Source of the DNA: Spirochaetaceae bacterium
GTDB lineage: Bacteria > Spirochaetota > Spirochaetia > Treponematales > Breznakiellaceae
Length of the DNA: 15,227 bases
Direction of reading: 5' to 3'
Assembly (NCBI GenBank): GCA_031265025.1
Contig: JAISDF010000139.1
Location: 1-15,227 of the forward strand
Made by a program: the position numbers and the translations under genes. Under the pieces are notes generated by a model. It ran no database searches and was not told the origin of the DNA. It saw only the letters and a program-made list of their open reading frames with translations. Shown piece after piece: positions 1 through 4,404 of this stretch; positions within the stretch are counted from its first letter, which is position 1, and every line of letters starts with the position of its first letter.

Positions 1-335
1 ATTTTCTCCTTGTCTGGCTCATTCCCTGTTCGATTTTCAGGGCCCTGGGCCTGGAATCCCATCCCGCTCCCATGGAAGCGGTGTTTGTGCCCCTGCTCTG
101 GACTTCCCTGGCCGTGGGCATGCCTTTTTTCATCAGGATGGGCGGGGAACTGTACGGATTCCGCTCGGCGCTGGCCCTTGCCGCCTGCGCGGCGCTTCCC
201 CTGGCCGGCATTACCGCCTACTGGGCCTTTTTCGGCCAGAAGCTGTTCCTGGCCTATGCCCTCGCCGGCCTCACGGTGCTGCCCATGTTCAGCACCATGA
301 CTATCTATGTTGTCAGAGCGGAAAAGCATGGCTAG
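1..335 (+). CDS. C-terminal fragment of a polytopic membrane protein (5' end outside window)
   Basis: The frame beginning at base 3 is open from the window edge to the TAG at 333-335, so the gene starts upstream and only about 110 codons are visible. An internal ATG at 72 exists, but the open frame and hydrophobic residues before it argue against a start there. The fragment is very hydrophobic, with about four candidate membrane segments (FLLVWLIPCSIFRAL, VFVPLLWTSLAVGMPFFI, an Ala/Leu-rich stretch ending ITAYWAFF, and LFLAYALAGLTVLPMF), and ends in a short charged tail, VRAEKHG. I do not recognise the family; the C-terminal membrane part of a glycosyltransferase or transporter are both possible. 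It overlaps the start of the TetR gene by a few bases, so the two may be co-transcribed. Confidence 0.6.
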   Translation, partial: FLLVWLIPCSIFRALGLESHPAPMEAVFVPLLWTSLAVGMPFFIRMGGELYGFRSALALAACAALPLAGITAYWAFFGQKLFLAYALAGLTVLPMFSTMTIYVVRAEKHG

Positions 336-972
336 GACTGCGCTTCCGGCTGACCAGAAGGCCGGAAACAAACGCTGTCCCAGGAAACCGACGTCCCGCC
401 AAATCAGGGCCCAGACCAGCAGGGCCCGTATTTATGAGACCGCCGTTGCCCTGATTAGAAAGAACGGCTACGATAACACAAGCATCAGCGATATTTGCGG
501 GGAAGCGGGCATATCCACCGGCGCTTTTTACCATTACTTCAAATCAAAACATGAGATACTCAGCGAACTCTATATCAGGGCCGACCATTTTTTTGAAAGC
601 TATATGGCCACCCGGAAGGAAAGGAAAAATTCCGTTGAAGAGGCCAAGGATTATATGGCCGTTTATATTCACTTTGTTACCCTTGACGGCCTCAACAACG
701 GCATGGATATGTGCCGGAACCTCTATACACCCAAAAACGAGCTTTTTGTCAAAGAGGGCCGGCTCATGCAGACCCTTCTGGAGGACCTCATACAACAAGG
801 CCAGGAAAAAAAGGAAATATCCTTAAAATTTACCCCCCATGAATGGGTGAATTTTTTGTTCACCGTGCTGCGGGGCATAGTTTTTGACTGGGTGCTCCGC
901 TCCGGAGTCTATGATATCGACGCATACGCCAAATTTCATATTGAATGTCTGGGAAATTACCTTTTATATTGA
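328..972 (+). CDS. TetR/AcrR-family transcriptional regulator
   Basis: This is a one-domain DNA-binding repressor of the TetR family, 214 residues from the ATG at 328, a normal family length. An in-frame ATG at 307 would add seven residues; 328 is preferred because a weak purine-rich stretch (AGAGCGGAAAA) precedes it, but this is not decisive. After a basic, probably flexible N-terminus of about 30 residues, the helix-turn-helix lies at about residues 34-78, with the hallmark stretch TSISDICGEAGISTGAFYHYF followed by KSKHEIL. The rest is the variable all-helical ligand and dimer domain, so the effector cannot be read from sequence. The gene overlaps the upstream membrane-protein gene and is followed, 39 bases past its stop, by a perfect 22-bp palindrome over the promoter of the flavin reductase gene. 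The simplest inference is that it represses that reductase. Family assignment is firm; the target is inferred. Confidence 0.93.
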   Translation: MARTALPADQKAGNKRCPRKPTSRQIRAQTSRARIYETAVALIRKNGYDNTSISDICGEAGISTGAFYHYFKSKHEILSELYIRADHFFESYMATRKERKNSVEEAKDYMAVYIHFVTLDGLNNGMDMCRNLYTPKNELFVKEGRLMQTLLEDLIQQGQEKKEISLKFTPHEWVNFLFTVLRGIVFDWVLRSGVYDIDAYAKFHIECLGNYLLY

Positions 973-979
973 AAATATA

Positions 980-1008
980 TTGCTTTTTTTATAGATATGC
1001 CTTACAAT
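980..1008 (+). promoter_or_regulatory. Sigma-70-type promoter for the flavin reductase gene
   Basis: A -35-like TTGCTT (980-985) is separated by exactly 17 bp from a -10-like TACAAT (1003-1008). The predicted start point is about 1014-1016, giving a leader of roughly 90 nt before the ATG at 1105. The leader contains the GC-rich self-complementary GCCGGCCGGC (1034-1043), which may fold. The surroundings are AT-rich compared with the flanking genes. Assigned by eye against the consensus. Confidence 0.55.
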
Positions 1009-1011
1009 TAT

Positions 1012-1033
1012 TTGACCGAACCGGTTCGGTCAA
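1012..1033. promoter_or_regulatory. Perfect 22-bp palindrome, likely TetR operator
   Basis: The half-site TTGACCGAACC is followed immediately by its exact reverse complement GGTTCGGTCAA, giving an uninterrupted palindrome. It lies 3 bp downstream of the -10 hexamer and covers the predicted transcription start of the reductase gene, where a bound repressor would block initiation. The adjacent upstream gene is a TetR regulator, a family that binds dyad operators of this kind. Binding is inferred; the symmetry and position are directly visible. Confidence 0.75.
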
Positions 1034-1104
1034 GCCGGCCGGCTGCAGGGGCGGCCGGGTGTACGCGGACCTTTCCGGTTCGCCGCAATAATTAGGAGGA
1101 AAGA

Positions 1105-3006
1105 ATGAAAAGAGGTATTGCCGTGTTTTTGACGGCGCTCATGGCTTTTTCGGTCCTGGGCTGCGCGTCATCATCAAAAATCAGTTTTAATCCGGGAACC
1201 TACCAGGGTACGGCCCAGGGTTTTAACGGTGATGTAACCATGGAAGTCAGCGTTGACGCCGGGCGCATACTCAGCGTCAGGGTAGTGTCCCAAAACGACA
1301 CGCCCGAAATTTCGGGTCTCGCCTATGAGCGTATCCCCGCCGCCATCGTCTCCGGCCAGACCCTGGCCGTGGATACGGTTTCGGGCGCTACGTACAGCAG
1401 CCAGGGCATCATCAACGCGGTAAGCGCCGCGCTTGAAAAAGCCGGCGCCGATATCGCGGCCCTCAAATCGCGGCGGGCCGCGTCCGCTTCGGCGGCCCGG
1501 AGTTCCAGAAAAGAGACCTATGACATTGTCGTCATAGGGGCCGGCGGCGCGGGTCTCGCGGCGGCCATTTCCGCCCAGCAGGCGGGCGCCAGGGTTGTGG
1601 TGCTTGAAAAAATGCCCCGGGCCGGAGGCAATACCATTATTTCCGGCGCGGCGTATAACTCGGCCGATCCCGGCCGCCAGGCGTCCATCGCCATGAACGA
1701 GGCCAACAGGGCTACCATCCGGGAGATGACCAGCAAGGCCCCCCACGACGCCTTTGAGGCTGAACTGCAGCAAACCGTGGCAAGGCAGTTTGCCGAATTT
1801 ACCGCCGCCGGCAGATCCGGTCTTTTTGACAGTCCCGAGTGGCACATGCTCCAGACCTATAACGGCGGCGACTATGTGGCCGATCCCGCGCTGGTCAGGA
1901 CCTTCGCGGAAAACACCCTCTCCGCCCTGGAGTGGGAAATAAGCATGGGCATGCAGTTCACCCCCGATATTTTCACCGTTCTCGGCGCGCTCTGGCCCCG
2001 CTCCCACCGGCCCGTCATGCCTCTGGGAACAGGCTATATCACCACGGACCTCAACTATATTGAACAGCACAAGGACATGATAACCCTTCTCGTGGACACC
2101 AAGGCCACCGACCTTATCATTACCAACGGCAGGGTTACCGGCGTTAAGGCTTCCGGCATAGACATCGACTATGAATTTACCGCTTCCAAAGCGGTGGTCA
2201 TTGCCACCGGCGGGTTCGGCGCCAACAAGGAACTGAGGCAGAAGTACAATACCCAGTGGCCCAACCTGGACAACGCGGGAACCACCAACCATCCCGGCGC
2301 CACCGGCGACGGCCTTGTGCTGGCGGAAAAAGCCGGGGCCAACTTTGTAGGTATGGACTATGTCCAGCTCCTCCCCATGGGCGATCCCGCGTCGGGAAGC
2401 CTTTCGGGTAATATTGAACAGGGTGTGGAGGACCGTTTCTTTGTCAACAAGAGCGGCAACCGTTTTGTGGACGAAGGGGCCCGCCGGGACGTGATGACCC
2501 TGGCCCTCTTTGAGCAGCAGGACGCCTACATGTGGGTAATCTGTGACAGGCACAGTTATCCCACGCCCCAGACCAAGAACAATTTTAACGAAACCATAGA
2601 AGAACTCGTGCAGCAGGGCAGGGCCTTCAGCGCCGATACCATTGAGGAACTGGCGGCGAAGATCAATGTTCCGGCGGCCAATCTCAGGGCCGCGGTCGCG
2701 GAATTCAACGCCGGCGTTGACGCGGGCAGGGACAGGTGGGGAAGGACCCTCTGGAGGATCAAGATAGACACGCCTCCGTACTACGCGGGTCCCCGCATTC
2801 CCACCGTACACCATACCATGGGTGGTATCCAGATCAACACCAGGGCCCAGGTCATCAACACGAGGGGCCAGGTCATACCCGGCCTCTATGCCTGCGGTGA
2901 AACAACCGGCGGCATTCACGGATCCAACCGCCTGGGCGGCAATGCCCTCGCGGACATCCACGTATTCGGCCGTATAGCCGGAACCAACGCCGCCGCGGAG
3001 CGCTAA
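1105..3006 (+). CDS. Flavin-dependent fumarate/urocanate reductase-type lipoprotein (FMN-binding plus FAD domains)
   Basis: This is a probable extracytoplasmic reductase that uses a small unsaturated acid (fumarate, urocanate or similar) as electron sink. A strong ribosome site AGGAGG (1094-1099) precedes the ATG. Residues 1-19 form a lipoprotein signal with a VLGC lipobox (Cys20). Residues about 30-114 are an FMN_bind domain with DTVSGATYSS (90-99), the motif whose Thr is flavinylated by ApbE-type enzymes. A Ser/Ala/Arg linker leads to the FAD domain from residue 138, with GAGGAG (145-150). Residues matching the active site of flavocytochrome c fumarate reductases are present: RSHRP (His301), FVDEGARRD (Arg460/461), HHTMGG (569-574) and SNRLGGN (607-613). 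There is no CxxCH haem site, so the FMN domain replaces the cytochrome part. Length (633 residues) fits the FMN-FAD class. The substrate cannot be assigned; urocanate and fumarate reductases share these motifs. Expression is probably controlled by the palindrome at 1012-1033. Confidence 0.93.
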   Translation: MKRGIAVFLTALMAFSVLGCASSSKISFNPGTYQGTAQGFNGDVTMEVSVDAGRILSVRVVSQNDTPEISGLAYERIPAAIVSGQTLAVDTVSGATYSSQGIINAVSAALEKAGADIAALKSRRAASASAARSSRKETYDIVVIGAGGAGLAAAISAQQAGARVVVLEKMPRAGGNTIISGAAYNSADPGRQASIAMNEANRATIREMTSKAPHDAFEAELQQTVARQFAEFTAAGRSGLFDSPEWHMLQTYNGGDYVADPALVRTFAENTLSALEWEISMGMQFTPDIFTVLGALWPRSHRPVMPLGTGYITTDLNYIEQHKDMITLLVDTKATDLIITNGRVTGVKASGIDIDYEFTASKAVVIATGGFGANKELRQKYNTQWPNLDNAGTTNHPGATGDGLVLAEKAGANFVGMDYVQLLPMGDPASGSLSGNIEQGVEDRFFVNKSGNRFVDEGARRDVMTLALFEQQDAYMWVICDRHSYPTPQTKNNFNETIEELVQQGRAFSADTIEELAAKINVPAANLRAAVAEFNAGVDAGRDRWGRTLWRIKIDTPPYYAGPRIPTVHHTMGGIQINTRAQVINTRGQVIPGLYACGETTGGIHGSNRLGGNALADIHVFGRIAGTNAAAER

Positions 3007-3015
3007 ATAGGGAAC

Positions 3016-3043
3016 AGCCCTAAAAGCCTCGGCTTTTAGGGCT
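3016..3043 (+). terminator. Strong hairpin after the flavin reductase gene
   Basis: AGCCCTAAAAGC and GCTTTTAGGGCT form a perfect 12-bp stem around a 4-base loop, starting 9 bases after the reductase stop codon. There is no T-run on the plus-strand side (CTCTGTGG follows), so it is not a canonical intrinsic terminator. Its position suggests 3'-end formation or mRNA protection. Confidence 0.5.
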
Positions 3044-3052
3044 CTCTGTGGT

Positions 3053-3093
3053 AAAAACGAGCCGGTTTCAAAACTTCAAATTTGAACCGGCTC
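3053..3093 (-). terminator. Intrinsic terminator of the minus-strand unknown gene
   Basis: Read on the minus strand, GAGCCGGTTCAAA pairs with TTTGAAACCGGCTC (one bulged base) and is followed after a C by TTTTT (complement of 3053-3057). The hairpin starts 27 bases past that gene's stop codon, as expected for a terminator. Confidence 0.75.
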
Positions 3094-3120
3094 AAATAAT
3101 TTAACGGGTTGAATCAATCG

Positions 3121-3753
3121 CTATGGGGCGTCATCGTCACAGGCTTCGTAGTCGCAGCGGCAATAGGGGGCGGTGCAGCCCGGCAGGGGCAGGGACGGCG
3201 CCTGGTTAAGGGGAAAGGTCCGGGGGTAATCCTTGATATGTTCGCAGTCAAGATCGCCGCCTAAGTTGGTTATTTTGATTTTGGTAATGCCCCTGGCCCT
3301 CAGTTCCATGAGTTTATACTTCCTGCTGATGGTAAAATAATTCATATAATAAATGATGGGGATGATGCTTTGGGGTTCCTTTTCGGAGAGGCCCTTTTCG
3401 CTCATACATTCAACCATTTCCCGCGAGATTTTGCGGTCGGCCTTAAAGTGAAGGGCTTCTTTTTCCTCTTCCGAAAGGCAGTCGCTGTAGGAAAAGGGAT
3501 CGGTGTAGTAGCCGCCTACCTTGGGAATGATCTTCTCCATGTGGGACAGCTTTTCCGGCTTAAAATAACCGGATTTTTCTATATCCCGCATCATTCCGGC
3601 CAGGGTTTCTTTTCTGACAATGTCGTTCCGTTCGTTGCGGTTAAGCACAACATATGAGGCGGCGCTTACCAGTGTCTTGACGTCGTCTCCGGCCTGTTTT
3701 GTTGCCAGGACTTCCCGAACCTTTTTTGCCAGTTCCAGAAAATCGGCTGCCAT
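3121..3753 (-). CDS. Conserved-looking protein of unknown function with C-terminal cysteine cluster
   Basis: I do not recognise this 210-residue protein. The ATG at 3751-3753 is chosen because AGGGGGAAG lies just upstream and a TATAAT box sits about 50 bases further up. The frame stays open to an ATG at 3861, but that start would place the promoter inside the gene. Residues 1-60 look helical and charged (MAADFLELAKKVREVLATKQ); residues 120-150 hold a more hydrophobic stretch with IIPIIYYMNYF. The C-terminus is distinctive: Cys170, His172, then a Pro-rich stretch and PGCTAPYCRCDYEAC (Cys193, 198, 200, 205) before an acidic tail, suggestive of metal binding. No signal peptide or clear membrane segment is seen. 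It is a single-gene unit with its own promoter and terminator, between oppositely oriented neighbours. Its coding strand looks more AT-rich by eye than the neighbouring genes. Confidence 0.85.
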   Translation of the reverse strand: MAADFLELAKKVREVLATKQAGDDVKTLVSAASYVVLNRNERNDIVRKETLAGMMRDIEKSGYFKPEKLSHMEKIIPKVGGYYTDPFSYSDCLSEEEKEALHFKADRKISREMVECMSEKGLSEKEPQSIIPIIYYMNYFTISRKYKLMELRARGITKIKITNLGGDLDCEHIKDYPRTFPLNQAPSLPLPGCTAPYCRCDYEACDDDAP

Positions 3754-3805
3754 AACTTCCCCCTTAGCTGTCCGGTTGGTTCCGTAATTCGTGTAATTGT
3801 GCTTT

Positions 3806-3811
3806 ATTATA
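3806..3811 (-). promoter_or_regulatory. -10 box of the minus-strand unknown gene
   Basis: The plus-strand ATTATA reads TATAAT on the minus strand, a perfect -10 hexamer about 50 bases upstream of the chosen ATG. The best -35 is weak (GTGCAA, 16 bp away). The implied leader is about 45 nt. This promoter is the main reason for rejecting the longer N-terminus. Confidence 0.5.
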
Positions 3812-3881
3812 CAATAATTTTCTATTTTTGCACCCCCCTTTAGAGCAATTTTCAGTTTCAAACAAATGGTTCTTCAACCCC

Positions 3882-3925
3882 AAAAATCCGTCAAATTAGA
3901 AATAATTTGACGGATTTTTTCTTTA
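3882..3925. terminator. Perfect 17-bp hairpin with T-runs on both strands (bidirectional terminator candidate)
   Basis: AAAAATCCGTCAAATTA (3882-3898) and TAATTTGACGGATTTTT (3903-3919) pair perfectly around a GAAA loop. The plus strand continues TTTTTTCTTT; the minus strand ends TTTTTGGGG. It could terminate in either direction. No plus-strand gene lies upstream, so its most sensible role is to end a minus-strand transcript across the adjacent structured element (3935-4111), or to insulate the divergent units. Confidence 0.65.
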
Positions 3926-3934
3926 ATCTTTCCT

Positions 3935-4111
3935 GGTCAGCGGTAATGCTCTGTTTACTCCCCCGGCGAAAGGACGCCTGACGATTACAGGAGGGGTGGC
4001 AGGGGGAAAAGCGCCCTCCGCACGGAGGGCCTTTACCCCCTGACAGGACCCCTGAAACGCTCCTGCGGTGTCCTTTCGCTCCCTGCTGAGGTAAACTGAG
4101 AATTACTGACC
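3935..4111. ncRNA. Candidate structured RNA: 177-nt imperfect long hairpin, 6S RNA-like architecture
   Basis: The two halves are imperfect reverse complements. From the base upward, visible pairings are GGTCAG/CTGACC (3935-3940 with 4106-4111), TAAT/ATTA, GTTTAC/GTAAAC (3953-3958 with 4091-4096), a perfect 10-bp GCGAAAGGAC/GTCCTTTCGC (3966-3975 with 4070-4079), AGGGGT/ACCCCT (3992-3997 with 4048-4053), CAGGGGG/CCCCCTG (4000-4006 with 4036-4042), and GCCCTCC/GGAGGGC closed by a GCAC loop (4013-4030). Between the 10-bp stem and the AGGGGT stem lies a symmetric bubble of 16 nt on each side (3976-3991 and 4054-4069). A single long stem of 160-200 nt with a central bubble is the hallmark of 6S RNA, which binds sigma-70 RNA polymerase. 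The strand is unresolved: the hairpin at 3882-3919 could end a minus-strand RNA, while TTTAAT (3922-3927) is a plausible plus-strand -10. A palindromic mobile repeat is the main alternative. Confidence 0.42.
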
Positions 4112-4115
4112 CCCC

Positions 4116-4144
4116 TTGACCTTTTTTGAAGCTTGCTCCATACT
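4116..4144 (+). promoter_or_regulatory. Promoter of the COX24-dxs operon
   Basis: TTGACC (4116-4121) and CATACT (4139-4144) are separated by 17 bp. The predicted start is about 4150-4152, giving a leader of roughly 60 nt before the GTG at 4210. The -35 lies 4 bp beyond the long inverted repeat. This is the only good promoter I see before the eleven-gene run. Confidence 0.5.
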
Positions 4145-4147
4145 TTC

Positions 4148-4193
4148 GGGGATTTCCCCGATAGGGGTCCCTTATTGGGGGATGTATTTTTTT
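4148..4193 (+). promoter_or_regulatory. Leader with alternating G/C runs and a T-run, possible attenuator
   Basis: The leader carries GGGG (4148-4151), CCCC (4156-4159), GGGG (4164-4167), CCC (4169-4171) and GGGGG (4177-4181), which can pair in several mutually exclusive ways. The last hairpin, TCCC-TTATTG-GGGA (4168-4181), is followed by TGTA and seven Ts (4187-4193), directly before the ribosome site of the first gene. This could be a weak terminator or attenuator. No known riboswitch class is recognised. Confidence 0.25.
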
Positions 4194-4209
4194 ACAAGGA
4201 GACGGTGAA

Positions 4210-4299
4210 GTGCCCTGCGGAAGAAAGCGCAAACTCAAGAAGATCGCCACCCACAAACGGAAGAAGAAGCTCAGAAAAAACAGGCACAAGAACAAATAG
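4210..4299 (+). CDS. AURKAIP1/COX24-domain small basic ribosomal protein (bS22-like), 29 aa
   Basis: A 29-residue, extremely basic peptide reads MPCGRKRKLKKIATHKRK then KKLRKNRHKNK and stop. The start is GTG, with AAGGAG (4196-4201) 8 bases upstream. The Lys/Arg-rich pattern with THKRKKKLRKNRHK matches the COX24/AURKAIP1 family. That family's short bacterial members, such as mycobacterial bS22, are ribosome-associated, and near-identical-looking short proteins are familiar to me from Bacteroidetes and spirochaetes. About 17 of 29 residues are Lys or Arg, consistent with rRNA contact. It is the first gene after the promoter at 4116, so it probably leads the dxs operon. It is short enough to be missed by automated gene callers. 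The family call rests on motif recall; the frame, start and ribosome site are directly visible. Confidence 0.85.
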   Translation: MPCGRKRKLKKIATHKRKKKLRKNRHKNK

Positions 4300-4302
4300 G
4301 AT

Positions 4303-4334
4303 CTGTCCGCAAAGCGATGAGGCTTTGTGGACAG
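4303..4334 (+). other. Hairpin between the small ribosomal protein gene and dxs
   Basis: CTGTCCGCAAAGC and GCTTTGTGGACAG pair over 13 positions with one G-U pair, around a 6-base loop, starting 4 bases after the peptide's stop. No T-run follows. It could stabilise the 3' end of a short, abundant ribosomal-protein mRNA or reduce read-through into dxs. Confidence 0.45.
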
Positions 4335-4404
4335 GCCTGGTTAACCGGACCGGCTTCCCGTCTGAAACCTTTTACGAACAGGGAGTTTCGTATATATTTG
4401 CTGT

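Noticed and set aside
1174..2961. Long minus-strand open frame opposite the flavin reductase
   Set aside because: The plus strand encodes an unmistakable FMN/FAD reductase. The antisense product has no recognisable motifs and its openness follows from the GC-rich codon pattern of the sense gene.
3754..3861. 36-residue N-terminal extension of the minus-strand unknown protein
   Set aside because: It would include the TATAAT promoter and lacks a ribosome site, whereas the internal ATG at 3753 has AGGGGGAAG immediately upstream.
3907..3912. TTGACG as a -35 element for a plus-strand RNA starting near 3935
   Set aside because: It is part of the terminator stem and lies only 9 bp from the TTTAAT candidate -10, far too close for a sigma-70 promoter.
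3932..4125. RNase P RNA, SRP RNA or tmRNA in the structured gap
   Set aside because: None of their conserved cores is present, such as GAGGAAAGTCC for RNase P or GGAAGG-AGCAGCC for SRP RNA. The single long rod fits 6S RNA better.
3891..4295. 134-codon minus-strand open frame across the intergenic region
   Set aside because: Its C-terminal end runs into the terminator-like hairpin, most of it lies on the inverted repeat, and its start is antisense to the small ribosomal protein. The composition does not resemble a real protein.
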